Shown: positions 27,338-35,430 of the stretch, one piece after another | Layout: the number at the start of each line of letters is the position of its first letter | Numbering within the stretch: position 1 is the stretch's first letter | NCBI GenBank assembly: GCA_020632885.1 | Contig: JACKEQ010000003.1 | Location: 558,001-622,000, forward strand | DNA length: 64,000 nucleotides | Reading direction: 5' to 3' | From: Alphaproteobacteria bacterium | GTDB lineage: Bacteria; Myxococcota_A; UBA796; GCA-2862545 | Translations under genes and position numbers: made by a program | The notes under the pieces: model-generated | Databases searched by the model: none | The model's input: the letters and a program-made list of their open reading frames with translations, nothing else | Told to the model about the DNA's origin: nothing

Positions 27338-29647
27338 ATGGCGACCTGGAGGCTCGGTGACGCCAGGGTGGACCTCGTCCGGTGCGAGGTCACCTGGCCC
27401 GACCGCAGGGTCGCCCTGTCCACCCAGGAGGCGGACGTCCTGCGGTTCCTCGCGGGCCGCGCGGGCGATCCCGCCACGCGCGAGGAGCTCCTGGAGCACG
27501 TCTGGGGCTACGCCGCCACGGCCCGGACCCGCGCGGTCGACCATGCCGTCCGCCGCCTGCGAACCAAGCTGGAGGCCGACCCCGAGAACCCCGAGTGGCT
27601 GCTCAGCGTCCGGGGCGTGGGCTACCGCCTGGCGCTGCCGGGGGTCGTCTCGGTGCTGGAGCCCGGGGCACCGGTGGGCCGCACGGCGCTGCTCCGGGAG
27701 CTCACGGCGCTCGCGCGCACGTTGCCGCTGGTGACCCTCATCGGCCCGGGGGGAATCGGGAAGACGACCCTCGCGCGGGCATGGGCGGCGACGACGAACG
27801 CCCCGGTGGTGGCCCTGGAGAGGTCGGCGACCAGCCGGATCGACCAGGTGCTCTCCGATGCCCTCGAGGTCCCGGTGGCCCCCGCGAGCCCTCCGGCCCT
27901 CGTGGTGGATCGGGTCGCACGCGCTCTGCTGGGCCGCCACGTCCCCGGCGTGGTGCTCGATGGCGCCGAGGAGCGGATCGACGAGGTCCGCGAGGTGGTG
28001 GTCCGGCTGAACGGGCTCGGGATCCGCACGGTCGTCACGAGCCAGGTGCCGTTGGAGTCGCCCGGCGAGACGCTCCTGATCGTCGAGCCGCTCGCACCGG
28101 AGGCCGCCCGCGAGGTCCTGGGCCGCTGCGCACCTCCCCTCGAGCGCGAGGTGGAGGACGCCCTGGTGGCGGCCGCGGGCGGGCACCCCCTCACCCTCGT
28201 GCTCGCCGGGTCCCAGCTCGCGTGGTTGGACCCGGGGACCGTGCTGGACTGGCTCTCGGGCGGACCCGAGGCCGTGCACACGGCCGTGTCGCGCGGCGTG
28301 CGCGCCCTCCCCGGCGACCTGGCCGCGTCGCTGTACGTGCTGTCGCTCGCCCACGGGATCGCTGCTTCGGACGTCGCTGCGGCCACCGGGTCGACCCTCC
28401 AGACCACGGTGGAGGACCTCGGCAGGCTCAGGGCCCGCGGGCTCATGGACGTGGGGCCGACGGTCCCGGAGATCGTCCGGCGGGCCGTGCTCGCCGAGCC
28501 ACGACCCGCGCTCGAGCGCGCTCTCGCCGAGAGCTGGTCCCGCGCGGGCCGCTCGGACGCACCGGCCGCGGAGCTCGCGTCGCGGATCGAGGCCATCGAT
28601 CCGGACCTGGCCGCGCAGCTGTGGGTGTCCGCGTCGCGCCCGATGCTCCTGCGCGGGCCGGTGCAGCTCGAGTGGGCCGATCGTGCCGTGTCCTGTACCG
28701 GCGCCCCCGGGGCCCATCTCGTGCGCGGAGCGCTCCGCCACCTCGTGGGTCGGCTGGCGGAGGCGAGGCAGGACCTGGACGTCGCCATCGCCCATGGCGG
28801 TCCCGCCGTGGCGCTGGAGGCCCGGGTGCGCAGCGGATGGCTCGCCCTCTACGAAGGGGACGTCGAGCGGGCCGAGAGCACCCTCCGGGAGGCCCGTCAG
28901 GACGCGCGGCGCTCGGGGGCCTCGAGCCTCGAGGCGATGGCGGAGGTCCGACTCGCGAGCCTGGTCCACCGACGTGGCGACGCGCGGGCCGCGATCCGTC
29001 ACCTCCAGCGGGCCCTCGGGCTCCAGCAGGCCCTCGGGGAGGCCGTCTCCGCGGCCCGCAGCCGCTCGAACCTCGCGATGATGCACGCGGAGCTGGGCGA
29101 GCACGAGCAGGCACGCGAGCACCTGGAGGAAGCCCTGGCCGACGATCGGGCCGCGGGCGTCGAGGCTGCCGTGCCCCAGCACCTCCTCAACCTCGGTGGC
29201 CTGCTCGTGGACCAGGAGCGCTGGGCGGAAGCGCTCGGACCGCTGGAGGAGGCCCGCAGCCGGGCCGCGGGCTTCGGCGACCTGGAGACCGAGGGGCTGG
29301 CGTTGCTGAGCCTCGGCATGTGCGCGCTCATGCAGGCGGATCCCGACGCCGCCCTGGTGCGTCTCACGCGCGGCCGCACCCTCCTGCAGACCGCAGGCAA
29401 CCAGCTGCCGACGGGCATCGCGTGGGCCTACTGCGCCATCGCGAACGCGGCCCTCGGCGACGTCCCCGAGGCCCAGGAAGCGCGCGAGGAGGCCGCTGGC
29501 CTGCTCCCCGACAGCCTCCCGGCACTCCAGGTCCTCCTCGTCGTCGTGGACTCGGCCATCGACGGCAGCCCCGCGCCAGCGGAGCTGTCGCCACTGTCCT
29601 TCGTCCGGCTCGCCCAGCGTGCGCTCGGACGGCTCACTGCGCGATGA
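27338..29647 (+). CDS. winged-helix/NTPase/TPR transcriptional regulator (AfsR/LuxR-like architecture)
   Basis: 769 residues. Residues 1-100 are an OmpR-type winged helix (LSTQEADVLRFLAGRAGDPA ... RTRAVDHAVRRLRTKLE ... VRGVGYRL). Residues about 105-420 are a STAND-type NTPase with Walker A GPGGIGKTT at 136-144 and a GHPLTLVLAGS winged-helix-side motif. From about 450 onward helical TPR-like repeats follow (LVHRRGDARAAIRHLQRALG, LLNLGGLLVDQERWAEALGPL). Such proteins are one-component regulators that assemble or switch when the TPR region senses a ligand or protein. It lies 15 bases behind ileS and ends 14 bases into the convergent lipoprotein gene. Target genes unknown. Confidence 0.82.
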   Translation: MATWRLGDARVDLVRCEVTWPDRRVALSTQEADVLRFLAGRAGDPATREELLEHVWGYAATARTRAVDHAVRRLRTKLEADPENPEWLLSVRGVGYRLALPGVVSVLEPGAPVGRTALLRELTALARTLPLVTLIGPGGIGKTTLARAWAATTNAPVVALERSATSRIDQVLSDALEVPVAPASPPALVVDRVARALLGRHVPGVVLDGAEERIDEVREVVVRLNGLGIRTVVTSQVPLESPGETLLIVEPLAPEAAREVLGRCAPPLEREVEDALVAAAGGHPLTLVLAGSQLAWLDPGTVLDWLSGGPEAVHTAVSRGVRALPGDLAASLYVLSLAHGIAASDVAAATGSTLQTTVEDLGRLRARGLMDVGPTVPEIVRRAVLAEPRPALERALAESWSRAGRSDAPAAELASRIEAIDPDLAAQLWVSASRPMLLRGPVQLEWADRAVSCTGAPGAHLVRGALRHLVGRLAEARQDLDVAIAHGGPAVALEARVRSGWLALYEGDVERAESTLREARQDARRSGASSLEAMAEVRLASLVHRRGDARAAIRHLQRALGLQQALGEAVSAARSRSNLAMMHAELGEHEQAREHLEEALADDRAAGVEAAVPQHLLNLGGLLVDQERWAEALGPLEEARSRAAGFGDLETEGLALLSLGMCALMQADPDAALVRLTRGRTLLQTAGNQLPTGIAWAYCAIANAALGDVPEAQEAREEAAGLLPDSLPALQVLLVVVDSAIDGSPAPAELSPLSFVRLAQRALGRLTAR

Positions 29648-30200
29648 ACAGGAGGTCCTGGAAGTCGATGGAGACGTCTGTGCCCCCGCCGCCGTCGACG
29701 TGCGCGAGGCTGACGTCCACACTGCCCGTGATGCCATGGAACGCGAGACCGCCCGCGCTCCAGTCCTCCATGGAGTCGACGGTGATCGAACCGGACGACG
29801 CCGTCCACAGGTAGCCATCGGGGCCGACGGGCTCGGCGACCCACCCGTGTCCGAGCGCCGTCCCGAAGTTGAAGCCGTCCGTCAGCACGTCGAACTCGCC
29901 CGCCTCGACCGCCGGCATGTCGAACGCCAGGGTCAGACCCCAGTCCTGCGCATGGGTGATCGCGATGGAGAGGAGCGGCTGGGTCGCCAGCTCGGGCGGC
30001 AGGTGCTGGAGGCTCGTCTGCCACGGGTCTTCGGTGTCGGTCGCACAGGCGATCCCGAACGACCCGGACTGCTGCACCCCACCCGTGAGGGTGACGTCCA
30101 CGACGGCGCTCGGGAGCCCGTTGTCACACGCTCCTGGCGCGGTGGGGCCGCCTCCGCCACAGGCGGGGAGAACGAGCAGGACGAGCGCACAGCGGGACAT
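29634..30200 (-). CDS. hypothetical lipoprotein
   Basis: 188 residues from the ATG at 30200, which opens a lipoprotein signal (ALVLLVLPAC); the frame is open upstream but only this start gives a signal peptide. A Gly-rich linker is followed by a beta-rich domain (SAVVDVTLTGGVQQSGSFGI ... GSITVDSMEDWSAGGLAFHG ... VDVSLAHVDGGGGTDVSIDF) typical of small exported sandwich proteins in this lineage. No family is recognised. Its 3' end overlaps the regulator gene by 14 bases. Confidence 0.6.
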   Translation of the reverse strand: MSRCALVLLVLPACGGGGPTAPGACDNGLPSAVVDVTLTGGVQQSGSFGIACATDTEDPWQTSLQHLPPELATQPLLSIAITHAQDWGLTLAFDMPAVEAGEFDVLTDGFNFGTALGHGWVAEPVGPDGYLWTASSGSITVDSMEDWSAGGLAFHGITGSVDVSLAHVDGGGGTDVSIDFQDLLFIAQ

Positions 30201-30347
30201 CGGACCTCCAGAGTGTGCTGGGAACCTAGGGCCTCGTGACGACACGGGGGGTCGCATCTCGGTCGCGTCCGTGTCGCGCCCCGACGTGACAGCTTCCTGA
30301 CGGGATGCCGCCCGTCGGGCCGACTATCTGGCGCCCGGGAGGTGACG

Positions 30348-30935
30348 ATGATCGGCATCCCGGTAGGGCTCGTCTACGCGAACGCCAGCGAGTGGGTCAT
30401 CCACCGCTACATCCTCCACGGGCTCGGGAAGGACAAGAAGAGCTTCTGGGCCTTCCACTTCCACGAGCACCACCGGAACGTGCGGCGGAACGCCCACTAC
30501 GACGCCGACTACGAGAAGCTCGTGCTCGGCGACAACCCGCAGAACCGCGAGATCCTCGGGCTGGTCATCCTGTCCGTCGTGCACGCGCCGCTCCTGCCCG
30601 TGGCTCCGTTCTTCACGTGCACGGTCTGGTACAGCGCCAGCTACTACTGGTGGGTGCACCGGAAGTCCCACCTCGATCCGGTCTGGGCCCGCGAGCAGCT
30701 CACCTGGCACTACGACCACCACATGGGCCCCAACCAGGACGCCAACTGGTGCGTCACGCGCCCGTGGACGGACCACCTCCTCGGGACGCGCATCCCCTAC
30801 GCGGGCACCGAGCGCGAGGCGCAGGACATCGAGCGCATGAAGGCCCGCGGGAAGGCCGTCCAGGAGGGCCCACTGCCCCAACGCCGCCGCTTCGACCGCG
30901 TCCGCCGGCTCGCCAGGCGCCTCCGCCCGGCTTGA
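30348..30935 (+). CDS. fatty-acid-hydroxylase/sterol-desaturase-like membrane protein
   Basis: 195 residues from the ATG at 30348, placed by GGGAGG six bases upstream. The histidine clusters of the superfamily are present: EWVIHRYILHGLG, FHFHEHHRN, WWVHRKSHLD and WHYDHHMG, which would bind a diiron centre at the membrane face. Hydrophobic spans lie around LGLVILSVVHAPLLPVAPFF. The superfamily includes fatty acid hydroxylases and carotenoid hydroxylases; the substrate is unknown. The C-terminus is Arg-rich. Its TGA directly abuts the TGA of the convergent gene as TGATCA. Confidence 0.75.
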   Translation: MIGIPVGLVYANASEWVIHRYILHGLGKDKKSFWAFHFHEHHRNVRRNAHYDADYEKLVLGDNPQNREILGLVILSVVHAPLLPVAPFFTCTVWYSASYYWWVHRKSHLDPVWAREQLTWHYDHHMGPNQDANWCVTRPWTDHLLGTRIPYAGTEREAQDIERMKARGKAVQEGPLPQRRRFDRVRRLARRLRPA

Positions 30936-32282
30936 TCAGCTCGCCAGGCCCACATCGACGGCGATCGATCGCGCGGACTCCACGTCCACGAGGCTGAGGC
31001 CGGCGCCCTCGCACCACGCGAGCACATCGTCGGGGCGACTCGCGGATGTGTCCCGCAGCGACCCCACCGCGACGCCCGCGTCGACGAGCACCCGCGCGAA
31101 CGCCGCGAGACGCTCGGGCCACGTGCCGTACAGACGATCGGGCGGGACCCGCGCCGTGCGTAGGGAGAGGAGGAGCGCCCGGTCGTCCGTGACGGCCAGT
31201 ACCCGTCCGTCCCCCAGCACCCCGGCCGCCAGGACCTGGCCGGGGAGCGCGGCCACCGCCGCCCACTCCCCACCCGCCCGGAACAGGCGGTAGGCCGTGT
31301 CGTCGAGGAGCACCGCCCGGCAGTCCGCAGCCGGGACGACCACCCCGGCCCCCGGGCCCTGCAGCGCGATCGGACGACCGGTGTCCTGCAGCCATCGTGG
31401 CGTGCACCAGCCGCGGTCCAGCGCCACCGCCGAACCCACCGGACCGTCTGTGCGCCCCGCCGTCCACCACCGCCGCCTCGCGTAGACCTCGACCCTCCCG
31501 TCCGCTCCGAGGTGCACCACCCGGTCACCCGCCGCGACCAGCTGCCCGAGCGGCGCGAGCGGATCCGGCACCGTCACCCACTCCCCCTCCACCCGCTCCC
31601 AGGTGCCGTCCCCCACCGCGAGCAGCGCCTGGTCCTCGAGCGCCACGACCTCCTCGCAGACCCCGGGGAGCTCCACGGGGTGCCACCCGCCGTCCACCAG
31701 CTCGAAGGTGCCGTCCAGACCGCGCGCCACGAGGTGCGGGCCGCTCACGAGCCGCTCCGTGGCGGCCGGGATCAGCATCGGGGTCCAGCCCCCGTCCCAG
31801 CGTGAGAGCCGCCCCTCCCCCACGGCCAGCAGCCCGCTCCGGTCGCGCGCGATGCCCGTCACGCGATGTGGGAGCGGCATCGGACGCACGAGCAGCTCGG
31901 GCGCGTCGGGCCCCACGCCCGCCTGGAGGACCCAGGGTCGTGGCTCGGCCTCCCCGCCCGGATGGCGGACCTCCGCCCCCTCGAGCCCACGGAGGACCTC
32001 CGGTGCGGGGGCCTCGAAGAGCACCACCGGGAGCGCCCTGCCCACGGCGAACCGCGCCACGTCGGCCAGAGCGAGCGACGAGGGTGCCTGGAGGGCCGCC
32101 AGGTAGACCGCGGGCCCCAGACGGACGATCAGCGCGCCCTGCCGCGCGCTCTCGTTCCAACCGCGGAGCCGACCTGCGACCTGACCCCAGCGCGCCTCGA
32201 TGGCACGGGCCAGCTCGCCCTCCCATGCGGTCCCCCACCAGAGCAGCACACCCTCGGTGAGCCCTGGCAGCTCAACCGACAT
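30936..32282 (-). CDS. hypothetical beta-propeller-like protein
   Basis: 448 residues from the ATG at 32282, 11 bases inside the preceding gene. The first 140 residues are a mixed domain (TEGVLLWWGTAWEGELARAI). From about 150 on come repeated blades with Trp and Gly-Asp turns (LSRWDGGWTPMLI, LVDGGWHPVELPG, WERVEGEWVTVPD, VEVYARRRWW), suggesting a propeller. The last 70 residues are helical. No signal peptide. It is the fourth gene of a tightly overlapping operon starting at 34300 and has no recognisable family. Confidence 0.55.
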   Translation of the reverse strand: MSVELPGLTEGVLLWWGTAWEGELARAIEARWGQVAGRLRGWNESARQGALIVRLGPAVYLAALQAPSSLALADVARFAVGRALPVVLFEAPAPEVLRGLEGAEVRHPGGEAEPRPWVLQAGVGPDAPELLVRPMPLPHRVTGIARDRSGLLAVGEGRLSRWDGGWTPMLIPAATERLVSGPHLVARGLDGTFELVDGGWHPVELPGVCEEVVALEDQALLAVGDGTWERVEGEWVTVPDPLAPLGQLVAAGDRVVHLGADGRVEVYARRRWWTAGRTDGPVGSAVALDRGWCTPRWLQDTGRPIALQGPGAGVVVPAADCRAVLLDDTAYRLFRAGGEWAAVAALPGQVLAAGVLGDGRVLAVTDDRALLLSLRTARVPPDRLYGTWPERLAAFARVLVDAGVAVGSLRDTSASRPDDVLAWCEGAGLSLVDVESARSIAVDVGLAS

Positions 32283-32724
32283 CGAAGAAGAACGCGCCGG
32301 CCTCCCCGTCGAGCGCGAAGGTGGCCCGGATGTCGCCGCCGAAGCGCAGGCACGCGCCCGCACCCCCGACGAAACCCTCGAACCACGCGAGGGCCTGCTC
32401 GGCGGCCTCGCATCCCTGGTCGGCCACGAGCCCGCGGGCGATCTTCAGGGCCTCCGCACGGCTGCAACGGACCCAGGGGCCACGCTCGTACTCCGCGAAC
32501 CAGGACGACTCCGGCATCTGCTCGCAGAGCAGGTCGTCGACGAGCAGAGCGCGCACCTGGTCCGCGCTCACGGCGTCCCGCGACCTCCGCCAGGCGTCCA
32601 CCGCCTCCGCCATGCGCTGCTGACCGGGTCGACCCGCTGGATCCGACCGATCGTCCAGCCGCGCGGCCTTGCACCACGCGTCACCATCGAACCAGAGGCC
32701 CTGCACGTCCTCGAGGCTGCTCAC
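32272..32724 (-). CDS. hypothetical protein of 150 residues
   Basis: The start is a GTG overlapping the upstream stop (GTGA at 32721-32724). The protein is acidic and helical (WFDGDAWCKAARLDDRSD ... SADQVRALLVDDLLCEQMPE), with three to four scattered cysteines and a short beta-rich end (CLRFGGDIRATFALDGEAGAFFF). No family is recognised. Its overlap with both neighbours argues for joint expression with the proteins at 30936 and 32721. Confidence 0.5.
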   Translation of the reverse strand: MSSLEDVQGLWFDGDAWCKAARLDDRSDPAGRPGQQRMAEAVDAWRRSRDAVSADQVRALLVDDLLCEQMPESSWFAEYERGPWVRCSRAEALKIARGLVADQGCEAAEQALAWFEGFVGGAGACLRFGGDIRATFALDGEAGAFFFDVG

Positions 32725-33074
32725 AACCACACTCCATGAATCACGAGGGCCCAGCCCCCCGCCGATGCCAGCAACATGCCCGATCCCACGGCGAACAGCC
32801 CGTCGTGACGGGGCTCCCCGCGGTCCCGGGCCCTTTGGATGCGACGGAGGCCGAGGCCCCCCAGCGCCGCGCCGAGGGACAGCGCGCCGAGCGGGATGGC
32901 CACCACGGCCGCCGCGAGGGCACCGTCCTCCCGGAACACCGCCTTCACACCGACCGTCTCCGCCAGTGGCTCCAGGAACACCCAGCGCAGGGTGTTGCCC
33001 GAGCACCCTCCGTCGTCGGGCACGACGGCGAGCCCGAGAGCGAGCACCAGGCCCATCAGGGCGAGCGGCTTCAC
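32721..33074 (-). CDS. small membrane protein
   Basis: 117 residues with about three hydrophobic segments: an N-terminal one (LALMGLVLALGLAVV), a central pair around AAAVVAIPLGALSLGAALG, and a C-terminal one (GMLLASAGGWALVIHGVW). Basic residues lie between the second and third. No family is recognised. It overlaps the upstream gene by ATGA (33071-33074) and the downstream gene by GTGA, so the whole block is translationally coupled. Confidence 0.55.
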   Translation of the reverse strand: MKPLALMGLVLALGLAVVPDDGGCSGNTLRWVFLEPLAETVGVKAVFREDGALAAAVVAIPLGALSLGAALGGLGLRRIQRARDRGEPRHDGLFAVGSGMLLASAGGWALVIHGVWL

Positions 33075-34300
33075 GTGCCCTCCCGCTTGAGCCGGACGTC
33101 CACCCAGCCGCGGAGCATCTGACCGCGCAGCACCAGGCGCTCACCGGTCTGCTGCCAGGCCCAGGGGCTGTCGGTCATCGCCTGGATCCAGGCCCCGATG
33201 CCGAACCCGCGGGACGGCAGGCGGTAGCTCGAGGCCGTGCGGCCGTGCACCGTGAGCTGGCTGTCGTCGAGCCCCTCGAACTTGAGCCGATGGGGCGCCG
33301 CCACAGACCAGCGGCCCCGCGTGATGCCCGACGTGCCGACCTCTTCGGCCATGCGGACCGCGGCGAGCGGACCCACGAAGGCGTCCGCGAAGGTGAGCTG
33401 GATCCGCCCGGCGCTGTCGAGCTCCATGGAGACCCCGCGGGCGCCCATCACCTGCCCGAAGCCCTCGGCGCTCGTGACCACCCAGCGACCGGTGGGCCCC
33501 CCCGAGAGCGGCCGGAGCTCGACCACACCGCCGGTGGACGCGGCCAACGTGCGGTGCGGGAGGTTGGCGACGGCCCAGGGATCGCCCAGCGTGCCGGGCC
33601 CGATCACCTCGATCAGCCCGCCGCGCCGGTGGGGCGGGACCTGGAGGGGCTGCCAGCGCCAGGCGTCGATCGCACAGGGGATGTCGAGCACCCCGACCCG
33701 CTCGACCGGGATCGGCAGGAGGGCCGCGGCGCCGGCCGGATCCATGACCCAGCGCCCGACCTCCAGCCACTCCTGGGGCGACACCACCCCGCCGTCGATG
33801 AGGTCGCGCACCCGGTGCCAAGGGTCGACGCCACGCGCGCGCCACGCCTTCATGGCCGCCACGCCGCAGCGCGGCTCGAGGCCCGGCGCGCCGGACTGGA
33901 TGGCCCGGAGGACCCCCGGGAGACCCCACTCCAGCGCGGGCGCCACGGTGTCCACCATCTCCATCGCGAGCCCGACCCAGCGCCAGTCCTCGACGCGGTG
34001 GGTGTCGACCGCGGCCTCGATGCAGGAGACGGCGGCCTCCTCGAGGATCTCGCCGGCAGCGCGACGCCAGCGATCGAGGGGCGGGAGGCCGTCCTCGGGC
34101 TCGTCGGGATGCGAGATCCCCGGCCCCTCGAGGGCGTTGGAGAGCACGAGCACGTCGCCACGGCGCGTGGAATAGCCCCCGGTGGGCCCGACCGTGACGT
34201 GCAACGGCGAGCCCTCGGGCAGCAGGGACGCGCCGGTGTCGAGGATCTCCCGGACCGGCGCGAGAAGGACGCTGGCTCGTGGATCGAGGGTGATCTTCAA
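33071..34300 (-). CDS. hypothetical protein, first gene of a four-gene operon
   Basis: 409 residues, no signal peptide. The N-terminus is beta-rich (ITLDPRASVLLAPVREIL ... SPLHVTVGPTGGYSTRRGDV); the middle has helical stretches rich in Trp and Glu (VEDWRWVGLAMEMVDTVAPA); the C-terminal 200 residues are again beta-rich (LLPIPVERVGVLDIPC, GGVVELRPLSGGPTGRWVVT, SWVDVR-like end). No family is recognised. It is divergent from pheS with 74 bases between the starts. Confidence 0.5.
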   Translation of the reverse strand: MKITLDPRASVLLAPVREILDTGASLLPEGSPLHVTVGPTGGYSTRRGDVLVLSNALEGPGISHPDEPEDGLPPLDRWRRAAGEILEEAAVSCIEAAVDTHRVEDWRWVGLAMEMVDTVAPALEWGLPGVLRAIQSGAPGLEPRCGVAAMKAWRARGVDPWHRVRDLIDGGVVSPQEWLEVGRWVMDPAGAAALLPIPVERVGVLDIPCAIDAWRWQPLQVPPHRRGGLIEVIGPGTLGDPWAVANLPHRTLAASTGGVVELRPLSGGPTGRWVVTSAEGFGQVMGARGVSMELDSAGRIQLTFADAFVGPLAAVRMAEEVGTSGITRGRWSVAAPHRLKFEGLDDSQLTVHGRTASSYRLPSRGFGIGAWIQAMTDSPWAWQQTGERLVLRGQMLRGWVDVRLKREGT

Positions 34301-34374
34301 CGGCGTCTCCGCACGGGCAGTCTAATCCGTACCTGCGCCAGCGGTGTTAGGCACCCCGACCGCCAGGAGGCACG

Positions 34375-35430
34375 ATGTCCACGCCCGACGCAGGGTCGAT
34401 CCTCGCCGCGTTCCGCGCCGAGCTCGCCACCGTCGACAGCCCCGAGGCCCTCGAGGACCTCGCCCGTCGCCACACCGGGAAGAAGAGCGCCGTGAAGGCC
34501 CTGCTGAAGGGCCTCCGCGACGTCGACCCCGCCGAGCGGCCCGCCGTGGCGGCCGCGATCAACGAGACCGCCGCGACCATCGAGGCGGAGGTGGAGGCCG
34601 CCCGCGAGCGCATCGACGCCATCGCCCTCGAGGCCGCCGTCGCCGCGGAGTGGATGGACCTCTCGATGCCCGGCACGCTCATGGAGCGCGGCGCGCGGCA
34701 CCCCCTCGTCGAGGTGGAGGACCGCTGCCTGGCCGTGCTCGCCCGCCTCGGCTTCGAGGTCGTGGACGGCCCGGAGGTCGAGCATCCCTTCTACAACTTC
34801 GACGCGCTGAACATCCCGGAGCACCACCCCGCCCGCGACATGCAGGACACCTTCTGGGTCGACGGCGGCTGGTGCCTGCGCAGCCACACCACCACGGTGC
34901 AGGCGCGGGTGTTGGAGTCGCGTCCGGAGCTCCCGATCCGCGTGGCCAGCCGGGGCCGCGTGTACCGGAACGAGGCGGTGGACGCGACCCACGGCGCCAT
35001 GTTCCACCAGCTCGAGGGCTTCTGGCTCGACAGGGGGCTGACGTTCGCGCACCTCAAGGGCGTGCTGGCCTTCGTGGCCCGCTCGCTCTACGGAGACCGC
35101 CGGATCCGCTTCAAGCCCAAGTTCTACCCGTACACGGAGCCGAGCGTCGGCGTCGATCTCGCGTGCGGGAACTGCGACGGGTCGGGCCTCTCGGCCACCG
35201 GCTCGTGCGAGGCCTGCCACGGCGCGGGCTGGGTGACGATCCTCGGCGCGGGCATGGTGCACCCGAAGGTGCTGCGCCAGTTCGGCTACGACCCCGCCGA
35301 GGTCACCGGCATCGCCTTCGGGCTCGGGACCACCCGGATGGCCGCCCAGAAGACGGGCGCCACGAAGGTCCGCAACCTCTACGGACAGGACATGCGCACC
35401 ATGCGCACGCTGAAGCGGGGTGCCTCGTGA
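34375..35430 (+). CDS. pheS: phenylalanyl-tRNA synthetase alpha subunit
   Basis: 351 residues, start preceded by AGGAGG. The N-terminal coiled coil (residues 1-90) is followed by class II motifs: FDALNIPEHHPARDMQDTFWV, SHTTTVQARV (motif 2 region), FHQLEGFWLD, and motif 3 GIAFGLGTTRMAAQK. A zinc-ribbon-like CGNCDGSG...CEACHGAGW with four cysteines is inserted before GMVHPKVL, a variation seen in some other bacterial PheS. It forms the alpha2beta2 enzyme with PheT. The pheT GTG overlaps the pheS stop. Confidence 0.95.
   Translation: MSTPDAGSILAAFRAELATVDSPEALEDLARRHTGKKSAVKALLKGLRDVDPAERPAVAAAINETAATIEAEVEAARERIDAIALEAAVAAEWMDLSMPGTLMERGARHPLVEVEDRCLAVLARLGFEVVDGPEVEHPFYNFDALNIPEHHPARDMQDTFWVDGGWCLRSHTTTVQARVLESRPELPIRVASRGRVYRNEAVDATHGAMFHQLEGFWLDRGLTFAHLKGVLAFVARSLYGDRRIRFKPKFYPYTEPSVGVDLACGNCDGSGLSATGSCEACHGAGWVTILGAGMVHPKVLRQFGYDPAEVTGIAFGLGTTRMAAQKTGATKVRNLYGQDMRTMRTLKRGAS

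Noticed and set aside
23768..29818. Very long open frame on the minus strand opposite ileS and the regulator
   Set aside because: It is the mirror of two well-supported genes in a GC-rich genome; its translation is dominated by Leu, Gly, Arg and Val without any domain pattern.
34301..34374. Possible T-box or leader peptide before pheS
   Set aside because: The divergent gap is only 74 bases and has no terminator/antiterminator pair or run of Phe codons.
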